The position numbers and the translations under genes are program-made. This document shows, in pieces, positions 9,967 through 18,515 of a DNA stretch of 64,000 nt (position 1 is its first letter; every line of letters starts with the position of its first letter). Origin of the DNA: Leptolyngbyaceae cyanobacterium (GTDB taxonomy: Bacteria; Cyanobacteriota; Cyanobacteriia; Cyanobacteriales; Aerosakkonemataceae); contig DATNQN010000057.1 of assembly GCA_036703985.1 (NCBI GenBank), positions 248,001 to 312,000 of the forward strand, written 5' to 3'. A model generated the notes under the pieces. It saw only the letters and a list, made by a program, of their open reading frames with translations. It did no database searches and had not been told where the DNA came from.

Positions 9967-10188
9967 CTACTCATAGACCTCCATCCCGACAACAATATCT
10001 CTCAACTGGTCAAAAGTCTCCAGTCAGAAACCAGTAAGATGATACAAACGGAATTTGAGGCTCAATTCAACGCTGTCTACTACAAAACCGCTTTATGGGG
10101 AAGGCAAAAGTTTATTGTTTCTTGTGGTGGCGCACCGCTGAAAATCATCCAAGACTACATCAAAAATCAGGATTCCCCACCACATTGA
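9943..10188 (+). pseudogene. tnpA: 5'-truncated TnpA (IS200-type Y1 transposase)
   Basis: The C-terminal half of an HUH/Y1 single-strand transposase is recognisable. The HUH histidines appear as DHIHLLIDLHP (His codons at 9958 and 9964), followed by NNISQLVKSLQSETS, ALWGRQKFIVSCGGAP and the catalytic Tyr in IIQDYIKNQ. Roughly the first 50-60 residues of a normal TnpA are absent. The frame is open upstream to 9757, but that part overlaps tnpB on the other strand and does not look like TnpA. It is likely non-functional because the N-terminal beta strand is missing. Confidence 0.7.
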
Positions 10189-10328
10189 GAAAGCTCTCAT
10201 CCCCCAGTGCCTTGCGGCTCAGGGGGATTTCCCGCTCACACTTGTTAACATCCTCCCCGAACTAAAGATGCCGGGATTGCGATCGCTGCTGATTAAATTT
10301 CCTCTTTCTAGGAGGTTAAATTTCCCAT

Positions 10329-11048
10329 TTAAACTTGCCAAGGTTTGACTTGCACGATCAACAAAGAAAAATAAGGCAATTTCAGATCGGGGCTAGAACG
10401 TAAATCTCGATGTATTACCATATCCGGTGCAGTAGCTCTCTCCACCACATAACTACGATCGAGTAACTGACGGCTCTGCAATACTTGCCAAACTTGCTCG
10501 TATACCGAACTAACTTTCAGCAAAACCACCACATCAGCCCAGTCTAGAATATTTTCCAATTCTTCTACTCGATACAGGGCAGGTAAGACAACCAATCGCC
10601 GATCGCGCACCGTTAAAGGCAATCCCAGTACTGACGCCGCTGCCATTGGAGAACAAACGCCCGGTATTGTTTTCACGATCGCTTCTGGATGAAATTTTTG
10701 CAATGTCTGGGCTAAATAAGTAAAAGTGCTGTAAAAACTCACATCACCTTCACACGCAAAAGCAACATCCTTACCCTGTTCCAGATATTGCCAGATTTGC
10801 TCTGTTGCTAATTGCCATGCAGAGTTAAGCAACATCTCATCCTGCACGTAAGGAAAATTTAAAGCCAGTTTCACCTGAGAAGGACTTAGCCATTGGGCAA
10901 CAATTTGTTCTGCTACCCCTGATTTGCCTCTGACTCCCAGAGGAAAAGCCACGACAGGCGAGTTTTTGAGCAAATTAAGTCCTTTCAGGGTAATCAATTC
11001 CGGATCGCCCGGGCCAACACTAATTCCGTAGAGAGTACCTACTTGCAC
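10329..11048 (-). CDS. cobI: Precorrin-2 C20-methyltransferase
   Basis: A SAM-dependent tetrapyrrole methyltransferase of the corrin branch, adding a methyl at C20 of precorrin-2 or its cobalt form during cobalamin synthesis. The 239-aa protein begins GTLYGISVGPGDPELITLKG, the signature N-terminus of CobI/CbiL. It also has CEGDVSFYSTF and IPGVCSPMAAASVLGLPL, typical of the precorrin methylase fold. No other cob gene lies next to it, as is common in cyanobacteria, and no cobalamin riboswitch is recognised upstream. An inverted repeat (TTTCGAGT...ACTCGAAA) at about 11090-11133 lies just upstream. Confidence 0.9.
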   Translation of the reverse strand: MQVGTLYGISVGPGDPELITLKGLNLLKNSPVVAFPLGVRGKSGVAEQIVAQWLSPSQVKLALNFPYVQDEMLLNSAWQLATEQIWQYLEQGKDVAFACEGDVSFYSTFTYLAQTLQKFHPEAIVKTIPGVCSPMAAASVLGLPLTVRDRRLVVLPALYRVEELENILDWADVVVLLKVSSVYEQVWQVLQSRQLLDRSYVVERATAPDMVIHRDLRSSPDLKLPYFSLLIVQVKPWQV

Positions 11049-11239
11049 GATTTTAATCAGGAATGGGATAGGGAAAATTATTTTACCTGTTTCGAGTCTT
11101 TAGAATTCTTAAAAGAATCTCAACTCGAAAGTTATAACAACCGTCAAGGCGGTTAAGGCATTATTAATTGCTGAAACTCTCATTCCTTTTCCCTTCTTAC
11201 CCTAGCCCCTAGCTATAATCCAAAAATTTCCCATCCGCG

Positions 11240-11938
11240 ATGCCTCTACCCATTGTTATTTTGCCTGGATTTCTCGAAGGTGCGATCGCTTATCGCCCAA
11301 TGGAACAACTCTTACAACAACTCGGCTTTCCTGCCGTAACCGTACCATTAAAAAAACAGGATTGGTTGCCAACTTTAGGCGGTCGATCGATGATACCGAT
11401 TTTGCGGCAACTAGACCGCACAGTTAAACAAACTCTGCAAAAATATAACGTTTCCCAGATTAATTTAATCGGTCACTCAGCAGGAGGCTGGATATCGCGT
11501 ATTTACATGGGAGAAAAGCCTTACCCGATTCACAGTAATCGAGAAATCACAAATTTATGGCACGCTCATCCTTATATTGCTACCCTCGTTACTTTAGGCA
11601 CTCCCCATGTCAGTCAAGAACGCTGGACAAAACGCAATTTAGATTTTGTCGAAATTAATTATCCCGGTGCATTTCACTCGCATATTCGCTACGTTTGCGT
11701 GGCGGGTAAATCGATTTTTGGTGCTAGACGCCCGGGCAGTTGGTTAGCTTACAACAGTTATAAATTAACTTGCGGCAAAGGAGATTGCTGGGGAGACGGG
11801 ATTACGCCCATTGAAGCCGCTCATTTAGAAGGAGCAGAAAACCTAATTATTGAAGGTGTTCGCCATTCTCCCAAATCTCCTGGAATTTGGTATGGTTCAC
11901 CAAAAGTTTTGGAGTCTTGGCTTTCCTATTTAGCTTAA
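11240..11938 (+). CDS. Alpha/beta hydrolase (lipase/esterase-like)
   Basis: A 232-aa alpha/beta-hydrolase fold protein. It starts with PIVILPGFLEGAIAY, a strand and oxyanion-loop sequence. The nucleophile elbow GHSAGGW is near residues 78-84, and a late GVRHSPKSP supplies a candidate catalytic His. A similar protein is common in cyanobacteria, often annotated as a lipase-like or PGAP1-like hydrolase. The substrate is unknown. It ends 10 bases from the convergently transcribed antiporter gene. Confidence 0.8.
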   Translation: MPLPIVILPGFLEGAIAYRPMEQLLQQLGFPAVTVPLKKQDWLPTLGGRSMIPILRQLDRTVKQTLQKYNVSQINLIGHSAGGWISRIYMGEKPYPIHSNREITNLWHAHPYIATLVTLGTPHVSQERWTKRNLDFVEINYPGAFHSHIRYVCVAGKSIFGARRPGSWLAYNSYKLTCGKGDCWGDGITPIEAAHLEGAENLIIEGVRHSPKSPGIWYGSPKVLESWLSYLA

Positions 11939-11948
11939 TTGCCAAATT

Positions 11949-13865
11949 TCACGCTTTTTCTAAAGGAAATTCCATCGCGGGTGAAGGAATGGGAACTTCT
12001 TCGACTTTTGGCAATTTTTCTAACGCAAGGCGAGAGGAAGGGGCTGCGCCTGATAAACGTTTCAAAAGTTTTGGTCTGGGATCGTGCAATAAGTAGATAA
12101 TGCGATCGCCTACTTCCCAATCTTCTGGTGCCGATACTACCCCCAGCCGTTCTTCCCGTTCCATCAACAACGGCATTAACTCCCCAGCACGAATCAACGC
12201 TTGCAGATGTGCCTGTTGAAAGGCAAATCCATCTTCTTTCAGTCTCGTTTCTCCCAACTTAACCGTTCCGTCATTTAAATATTCATTCCAAGTTTTGATC
12301 TGCAAATGAGATGCAAAAGCTTGCTGTACTTTCGATTTATTGTTGGGAGTACTAGCTTGGGGATCGCGAGGAAATACCGCCAAAACGTGAGGAGGGGCAA
12401 ACTCTTCGGCTGCTCGTTGAGCTAAAACTAAATTTACCTCTCCATTACTGGTCATCGCCAGAAAAGTACCCGCCGAAGCCAGTCCCGCTTCTTCTAAAAC
12501 GCGAGTATCCAGACCGCTACTTAAAAATACCTTCAAATTCTCTTGTTCGGCTATTTTGCAAGCTTCGGGATCGGTATCGATCAAGACCACAGATTGATCG
12601 TTTTCTTTAAAAATACGCGCAATTAATCGGCTGACGGGATTGCAGCCCACAATTACCGCCCCGGTTGCTTCTTTAGAGGTTATTTGCAACCAATTGGCGA
12701 TCCAGCCAGCAGTCAGTCCTTGCACGAAAACAGTCATCATAATCGTGAGGAATACTAACGCCTTAATCGAATCGCCCCCATTGATTCCTCTTTGAGTTAG
12801 CAAAATAGAGAATAGGGAAGCTACCGAGGCAGAAACGATCCCTCTTGGGGCAATCCAACTCGCAAATGCCTTTTGTCGCCAGTTCAGCCCGCTATTTAGC
12901 GTACACAAACTAATGCTGATGGGACGCACTACAAACATCAGCACGAATACGGTAAACAAGCTACCCCAACCTAAAGCAAAAATACTGGCAATTGACAAAC
13001 CTGCTGATAAAAAGATGAATAAAACTGAAATGCTCAGAATGGTTAGTTGCCCTTTAAATCGACGCAATAACCTTTCTTCGGGTACTGAAGAAGCTTTGAG
13101 TACGATGCCTGCTACTACAGTTGCCATCAGCCCCGATTCGCTGCGGATTAATTGAGCTAATCCGAACAAACCCCATAAACCTGCTAAGACGACTAAGTTT
13201 TTCAGGTCTTCTGATAAAAAATTGGCTCTTTTGAGTATAAAACCCATTAGCCAACCACCCGCCGCACCGATCGCGCCACCAATCCCCAGCCGCAAGAACA
13301 AACCGCTAATGGCAATCAACGGGTTAGCATCTGCGTTCAGGATAGTATCTAGAACGACTACTGCTAGAATTGCTCCCACCGGATCGATTAAAACGCCTTC
13401 TCCTTCTAGCAGTGCAGCGACTTGTCGATCGACTTTGACGTGTTTGAGTAAGGGACTAACTACCGTTGGGCCAGTCACTACTACCAAAGAAGCATAGAGA
13501 AATGCGATCGGCCACGGAAACTCGGCTAGCCAGTGGGCTGCCATACCGCCGCCAATTAAAGTAATCAGAGTTCCCAAAGTAACTAAATTTCGCAGGCTAC
13601 CGGAAACCTTACCTAAATCTCGCAGTTCTAGGTTTAAACCCCCTTCAAACAGGATCACCGCTACAAAGAGGGCTACCATCACTTCTAAACCAGTACCCAG
13701 CCAAGTAGGATGCAGTATCCCAGAAATATCAGGGCCTAGCAAAATGCCAAACAGCAACAAGAAGACAATGCTGGGAACTTTCAGCAACTCCGCCAAAATT
13801 TGAGCGCTGATACCTGCTATAACGGCAATGACGATTTGCAGTGTAATTTCAAACGATGATTCCAT
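11949..13865 (-). CDS. Na+/H+ (cation:proton) antiporter, CPA1/NhaP type with TrkA-N-like domain
   Basis: The 638-aa protein has about twelve hydrophobic segments in residues 1-395, including LLFGILLGPDISGIL and EGEGVLIDPVGAILAVVVL, the acidic ion-binding segment typical of NhaP-type exchangers. A Rossmann-like TrkA-N-type domain follows at about 405-520 (AVIVGCNPVSRLIARIF, then VVLIDTDPEAC), and then a roughly 110-residue soluble tail. It exports Na+ or K+ in exchange for protons at the cytoplasmic membrane. The nucleotide-binding domain probably regulates transport. Cation preference cannot be read from sequence alone. Confidence 0.87.
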   Translation of the reverse strand: MESSFEITLQIVIAVIAGISAQILAELLKVPSIVFLLLFGILLGPDISGILHPTWLGTGLEVMVALFVAVILFEGGLNLELRDLGKVSGSLRNLVTLGTLITLIGGGMAAHWLAEFPWPIAFLYASLVVVTGPTVVSPLLKHVKVDRQVAALLEGEGVLIDPVGAILAVVVLDTILNADANPLIAISGLFLRLGIGGAIGAAGGWLMGFILKRANFLSEDLKNLVVLAGLWGLFGLAQLIRSESGLMATVVAGIVLKASSVPEERLLRRFKGQLTILSISVLFIFLSAGLSIASIFALGWGSLFTVFVLMFVVRPISISLCTLNSGLNWRQKAFASWIAPRGIVSASVASLFSILLTQRGINGGDSIKALVFLTIMMTVFVQGLTAGWIANWLQITSKEATGAVIVGCNPVSRLIARIFKENDQSVVLIDTDPEACKIAEQENLKVFLSSGLDTRVLEEAGLASAGTFLAMTSNGEVNLVLAQRAAEEFAPPHVLAVFPRDPQASTPNNKSKVQQAFASHLQIKTWNEYLNDGTVKLGETRLKEDGFAFQQAHLQALIRAGELMPLLMEREERLGVVSAPEDWEVGDRIIYLLHDPRPKLLKRLSGAAPSSRLALEKLPKVEEVPIPSPAMEFPLEKA

Positions 13866-14969
13866 AGGTCTTCTTGTTGCAGGCTGTCAATTGAGTCAAA
13901 ATGCCCCATTTTACTAAAATAATCAGAAATTGGGAAATTTTTTGGGAATCTTTGCTGGTATAATTACCACTTATCAATGTTGGTTGCCAGTTCATTCGTT
14001 CGATCGCACAAAAGATTTTGTTTAAAAATGGGTAAAAATGGTAATATGTATCGAGAAATCGAGGAAAGCTTTATAAAGTAGAGTAAAACGCTGTTTTTTG
14101 CAAATAATGGTTAAAGATGTGTCAGTAAGTAATATTTTTCCATCCTATCTACGTTCACTTGCTTTCCCATCTTTAAGAAGAAATCCCTTATCCAAAAAAT
14201 ATCGGTAGTTGCATCCAGTCTGACTTCTAACTCAAGTGATGAGTAAAGAATTTTTTGCGAGCTTTACCCAATAGGGAATTTTGGTATTTTAACATCCCAT
14301 TCGGAAAACAGTAGCTTTTTCAAACACAATTCCTTGTTACAGAGAATTGAATAATACTAGTTACTGGCTGCTAAAGTAATCTTTGCCTGAGATAGGAAGA
14401 AAAACAACAAGTTTGTTGCTGCTAATCTCTATATATGAGCGATGCCATCTATTTATAACTAATTTGGCTTGAATAGGCTAGTTTTTCCTTAAACATTAAT
14501 AATAGTTTTATTGGGCCTACTAATTAATCTGCAAATAGAATTACTTCTTAAGTTTGATTTGGTGTTAATATGTGGGTTTTTAAATTAATGAGTTACTTAG
14601 TTAAGCCCTGTTAATATAAAAAGTAATATTTTTCCAAATAAAGAATACAGGAGGTTATTTTTAGATTAATTTATTAATTGGTAAATATAACTTTTGATTC
14701 GCGAATCATAGATTAATTTTAGGACTTACGCACCAAATGAGATGGGTAAGGGCAGGTTTAGCTGATAAATTAAGCATTTCACAGATAAGCCGACTAGAAA
14801 ATGCGCCCCTAAAAACCTTGATTCTTGATTTATCTTAAGTCCAGAATTTTTTAAATAACTATAAGTAAAATCGAATCAAATGAAATAAAAGTTCCTAAAA
14901 AACAGGGTACATTAAACATAAAGCAAATGCACCCTATCTTATTTCACTAATCTAGAAATTGCCAGTTAT
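13866..14969. other. Intergenic, AT-rich, 1.1 kb
   Basis: No convincing gene was found between the divergent antiporter promoter side and the mltA 3' end. Several stop-rich AT tracts occur. A possible degraded repeat lies at 14720-14842, bounded by GGACTTA (14722-14728) and its inverse TAAGTCC (14836-14842). Its left edge, TTAGGACTTACGCA, looks like dispersed cyanobacterial repeat ends. Confidence 0.5.
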
Positions 14970-16130
14970 TTAATTTTTGAGCAACAGGTAATAAAGCTGT
15001 CCGTTTGAGTTAATTAAACCTGCGCGATCGCCTGCCATTGTCCCGGTTCCCATAAAAATATCGACGCGACCCGGGCCTTTAATTGCGCCACCGGTATCTT
15101 GATCGAGTACGTATCGACTGACCAGCCGTTGTTCTAACTGTCCCACTTGATCGGGGAAAGGAATCTGAGCGCGGATCAGCGCCAATGCTCCCGGTGGCAT
15201 GAGAGACTTATCGGTAGCAATGGAACGTTCGGCGGTTACGGGCAGTCCCAAACTACCGATCGCAGACGTACCACCAGTTTCTCGGAAAAAGACAAAACTG
15301 GGGTTGCGCGGCAAATAGAGGTTCATTTCCTCTGGCGCGGACTTGAAATATTGCATCACTGCTGGCAAGGTTAAACCTTCCAACAACATTTTGCCATCGT
15401 TAACTAGTTCGCGACCAATACTTGTATAGGGGCGATCGGTTTTACCTGCAAAACCGACGGTCATTTCGCTACCATCAGTTAACTGAAGTCGCGCCGAACC
15501 TTGGATTTGCACTAAAAAAGCTTCTAAACGATCGCGCAACCAAACTAATTCTAGTCCTCGCAAGCGGCGGTCGATCGTTTTTCCATCTTCTCCCTCCAAT
15601 TCAAGGCGAGTAGGATGGGGACGCTGCCAACTAGCAAAATTAGATGGCAAACGATAAAGCGGATAACGATATTCAGCCGTTTGTCTGCGACTAGCTTGAT
15701 AAGTTGGTTCAAAGTAACCAGTAAAACCAACTGTACCCTCTCCATCTTTGCCAGCTGCTTGGTAAAAAACAAACTCTCGCTGTACGGCTGCTTGCAATTC
15801 TTCTGGCGAGTCAGAACTGAGAACTAATTGCCTAAATCGAGTTAACGAGCGAATCACCCGGTCGCGAGTAATGCCAGATACCCGATACTGACGGTAAGCT
15901 GCCACTGCTTTAGGCGATCGCAAATACCGTAAGCTGTTGTCTATCGCACTCAACAAAGCTTGACGATCGCCTTTTTCACCATTCATTCCCCAAATTTGGC
16001 CATCTAACCCCAGATCCTCGGACTGCTCTAGATCGACTATTTCCAAAGGTATGGTGGATAAAGCAGGAGAAAAAGTGCCAAGCGCAATACCCAAACTCAA
16101 GGTTAAACCAGCCAGTGCCTTGATCATCAT
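14970..16130 (-). CDS. mltA: Membrane-bound lytic murein transglycosylase A
   Basis: A peptidoglycan-cleaving lytic transglycosylase, 386 aa, acting in the periplasm. An N-terminal signal sequence (about 1-26, IKALAGLTLSLGIALGTFSP) has no clear lipobox. The MltA domain shows GFTGYFEPTY and QIQGSARLQLTDGSEM. The 3D-type C-terminal motif DQDTGGAIKGPGRVDIFMG carries the family's catalytic Asp region. The start ATG overlaps the stop of the upstream 86-codon gene by 4 bases (ATGA type), so the two are probably translationally coupled. Confidence 0.93.
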   Translation of the reverse strand: MMIKALAGLTLSLGIALGTFSPALSTIPLEIVDLEQSEDLGLDGQIWGMNGEKGDRQALLSAIDNSLRYLRSPKAVAAYRQYRVSGITRDRVIRSLTRFRQLVLSSDSPEELQAAVQREFVFYQAAGKDGEGTVGFTGYFEPTYQASRRQTAEYRYPLYRLPSNFASWQRPHPTRLELEGEDGKTIDRRLRGLELVWLRDRLEAFLVQIQGSARLQLTDGSEMTVGFAGKTDRPYTSIGRELVNDGKMLLEGLTLPAVMQYFKSAPEEMNLYLPRNPSFVFFRETGGTSAIGSLGLPVTAERSIATDKSLMPPGALALIRAQIPFPDQVGQLEQRLVSRYVLDQDTGGAIKGPGRVDIFMGTGTMAGDRAGLINSNGQLYYLLLKN

Positions 16131-16387
16131 TCTACGTAAGAGCGATCGATACTCGATTTATAGATGGGCGTAACGCGGATTGCCATAATCTTGGATGGAC
16201 GCGCTACCATATACTCTCCCTCGATCGTTTTGATCGGGACGCTAATAAAGTCATTGGAAGCGGACTTCGGCACTAACTCGCCGCTGTACCATTTTTGAAA
16301 TTCTTGAATAGTCTTGAAACGAATTTCTTCTCGGTGACCACCTTCTAACATCAGGTGGACGGAAAATTCATCAGGAGTTCTTGGCAT
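16127..16387 (-). CDS. Small conserved cyanobacterial protein, co-transcribed with mltA
   Basis: An 86-aa protein (MPRTPDEFSVHLMLEGGHRE...) with no signal sequence or membrane helix. It alternates charged and hydrophobic residues in a mostly beta pattern (EIRFKTIQEFQKWYSGELVP, then FISVPIKTIEGEYMVARPSK). Its stop overlaps the mltA start by 4 bp, so the pair looks like an operon. I recognise it only as a conserved cyanobacterial type, with no known function. Confidence 0.7.
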   Translation of the reverse strand: MPRTPDEFSVHLMLEGGHREEIRFKTIQEFQKWYSGELVPKSASNDFISVPIKTIEGEYMVARPSKIMAIRVTPIYKSSIDRSYVE

Positions 16388-16465
16388 ATTGAGAAAATTA
16401 GCTTGACTCTATCGAAAATATTTTGACACTCTCCCGTTACATCTGTCAGGATTAACGGTAAATTC

Positions 16466-16887
16466 TTAAGAGATTTTCACTCTTAAAGGTTGTGCCAAAC
16501 AACCCCTAGACAGTCCGAAATTACTTTCATTCTGTTTACTTAAAGGCTTTCTCAAGATGTTAGCCGCACCATTAATATCTGCATTAATCATTGCATCATA
16601 TCTACCTTGTTGCTTGGCTTGAAGAAGTCTAAAGAAAGATTGAAAACTTCGGTCTACAACTTTCAGTGTTTGTTGACCAACATCCGTACTAACAATTTAT
16701 AGTTTTCGTTGGTTTTACAGATGTGATAAGCAGACTCATAACGCAAGTGCTTACGTTGTTGGAAGAAGTATTGACACACTGCATAAAGCCCTACGTTGTA
16801 GAGATTTTTATTCAGTCTGCACAACTGTTTCAAGATATTTTTCTGTTGGTTATTCAGTTTAAGCCTGTTGGTTTGAGTCAACAACAT
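16466..16887 (-). pseudogene. tnpB: Decayed TnpB (IS605 OrfB) remnant
   Basis: The frame opens at 16887 with a TnpB-like N-terminus (NRLKLNNQQKNILKQLCRLN, then NVGLYAVCQYFFQQ). It frameshifts near 16690 from LLVRMLVNKH-stop to STDVGQQTLKVVDRSFQSF. It then jumps from LLQAKQQGRYD directly to the C-terminal DINGAANILRK block and ends at 16466. About 250 central residues are missing, including the first two RuvC blocks and the zinc finger. A perfect hairpin CTATACAT/ATGTATAG (16900-16919) lies just upstream of the start, as in IS605 ends. No tnpA is visible. Confidence 0.7.
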
Positions 16888-16936
16888 AGACCTATTTCGC
16901 TATACATTTATATGTATAGTGGAAACTTAATTAATT

Positions 16937-16970
16937 GGCAACAGGTAGGGCATCCAACCCACCTGTTGCC
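16937..16970 (-). terminator. Hairpin downstream of the 258-aa gene
   Basis: GGCAACAGGT (16937-16946) is perfectly inverted as ACCTGTTGCC (16961-16970), with a 14-base loop. It is placed 165 bases after the stop of the minus-strand gene at 17135. On that strand it is followed by an AT-rich tract. Confidence 0.45.
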
Positions 16971-17134
16971 CCTCTCTTCCTTTCCCTTCACAGCGTTAGC
17001 TTGACGAGAGTACCCGTTGGAGGTTTAGATGGGCGAAATGGCAAGGAATTTTCAGATATTTTCTCGATCTTGCGAAATACAGGTAAAAGGGAGAACGGAA
17101 ATTACTGCAAATTTACACCTCGCCAGTACCCTAA

Positions 17135-17911
17135 TTAAGAAAATAGATTAAACCGCTGCAATTGAGCCTCCATTACTTGAGGCAGCATCTTAGCTAGTTC
17201 TGCCGTGTTTTTAAACGATAATCGTTGATAGTTGGGCAGGTCAAAGGGATATTGTCCCGGCAGATCGGGACGTTCCATCTCAACTAACAAAATTTGCTCG
17301 CTTCGTTTGCTTTGCAGGGCATACCCTACTTCTACACATACTTTGGGACTGGGAATTACCTGGGCAGGTTTCCCGCTTTCTCCCTCGATGCGTGTAATTG
17401 GCGTACCGTCCACTACAAACAGCAAACTTTTTCGTATTTTACGCATCAACATACTATTGAGCCGGATCGGGCTTTCACTTGGGCGATCGGATTCTTCTAG
17501 GGTAAGGGGTAGGCGCGATCGCTTATTGAGTTTTTCTATACTTTTTTGCAATGCTTCCCGCAGTGCTTCGGTGGAGGCGGCATATTCGGTTTGATAACAC
17601 AGAAATATGATCGGGTCTAGCTGCGCCATCACCGTTTGTTTGGTGAAATAAATCTCGTGGCTGATCAAGTCGATATTTGCGATCGCATATCCGCCACTCC
17701 CTTCAATGTAAAACTCGACCGTTTCTCCTTCCAAGTAACGCCCAAACCAAGCTGACTTTTTCACTTCGTTGCTATCTTCTAAAAAGTCAGCCCGCAAACC
17801 TGTTTTCAGCAAACTATTTTTGCTCAGGCGCAGGTCTTGCGGACGTTTCTCTAGTTCTTTAATCGGCTCGTATTCTTTTAAGTACCAAGCTCTAAGAGCA
17901 ATAATTGCCAT
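17135..17911 (-). CDS. Uncharacterised protein; C-terminal part resembles TIR-like / nucleotide-hydrolase-like folds
   Basis: A 258-aa protein with no signal sequence or membrane helix. Residues 55-110 look like a compact beta domain (AWFGRYLEGETVEFYIEGSG, then MAQLDPIIFLCYQTEY). The last third has SPKVCVEVGYALQSK (188-202), ILLVEME (207-213) and YPFDLPNYQRLSF (221-233). This order (N/K-V-x-x-E-x-GYA, a hydrophobic strand, then PFDL-x-x-x-R/Q) recalls TIR-like predicted nucleotide-binding proteins and nucleoside-deoxyribosyltransferase-like folds. That resemblance is from memory and not verified. The gene is divergent from the ADP-ribosylglycohydrolase-like gene, 600 bases away. Confidence 0.6.
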   Translation of the reverse strand: MAIIALRAWYLKEYEPIKELEKRPQDLRLSKNSLLKTGLRADFLEDSNEVKKSAWFGRYLEGETVEFYIEGSGGYAIANIDLISHEIYFTKQTVMAQLDPIIFLCYQTEYAASTEALREALQKSIEKLNKRSRLPLTLEESDRPSESPIRLNSMLMRKIRKSLLFVVDGTPITRIEGESGKPAQVIPSPKVCVEVGYALQSKRSEQILLVEMERPDLPGQYPFDLPNYQRLSFKNTAELAKMLPQVMEAQLQRFNLFS

Positions 17912-18515
17912 GATGCGCTATCAATTTATCCGTAAAATACAACAACACCCAAGCCTTTACTCGCCGAGTGATTTCCTTTCTTGGGTAATTCTATCTAGAG
18001 TTGCACTAGTTCAGCACTTGACCGAAAATCGGTTTAACCAGCTGCATTGCTCTCTTTCTACCAGTTTAGGAAATATCTACTTTCAGGTTGGGTGTTATTG
18101 AGTTTAGACGAGACAGATTTAAATTAAACAGCGCTTTTTTTCCTCTTTACTAAGTTTCACTGGGCTGTTTGGTCTGCCAGGGAAGCTCTTTAGCTTCACT
18201 TATTAATCTATCAAGCTATTTCTTAACTAGCAAGCACGCGAAAATAAACTTTACTTGTTTGGCTGTTTTTACTTGTTTAATTGAATGGTTATTTTTCTGT
18301 AAAGCTTGCAGCATAAGATTTTTGGCTTTTATAATTCATATTTTCTCAAATATTTTTTCTGATAGTAAGCACTCAATTTATGTAAAAAAATATAAAGCTT
18401 AATTTATCAAATTAGTAAATTCCTTCCTAAATTTTTGATATTTATTACCTTAGATAGATTACTTATAATTTAATTACTAAAATAATACAAAATACTACAA
18501 AATTTACTATATATT
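17912..18515. other. Intergenic, AT-rich
   Basis: The divergent gap between the 258-aa gene and the ADP-ribosylglycohydrolase gene. I see only short AT-rich frames without recognisable coding signal, and no clear RNA gene. Promoters for both flanking genes should lie here. Confidence 0.5.

Larger units (their letters stand above)
9365..10280. mobile_element. Decayed IS200/IS605-type element
   Basis: The region holds a shortened tnpB (minus strand) and the 3' part of tnpA (plus strand), a divergent arrangement known for IS605-group elements. Subterminal hairpins occur at both sides: 9374-9398 (CGCC...GGCG, overlapping the tnpB stop end) and 10200-10227 (TCCCCC...GGGGGA with an inner GCC-GGC pair). 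A further partly self-complementary tract at 10252-10275 (CTCCCCG...CCGGG) may be the right tip. Exact boundaries are uncertain. Confidence 0.65.

Noticed and set aside
14720-14842. Possible small mobile repeat bounded by GGACTTA/TAAGTCC
   Set aside because: The arms are only 7 bases and no flanking target duplication was found, so it is mentioned only within the intergenic entry.
16723-17004. 93-codon plus-strand frame
   Set aside because: It lies antisense to the tnpB remnant and across its hairpins, with no protein-like motif or ribosome site.
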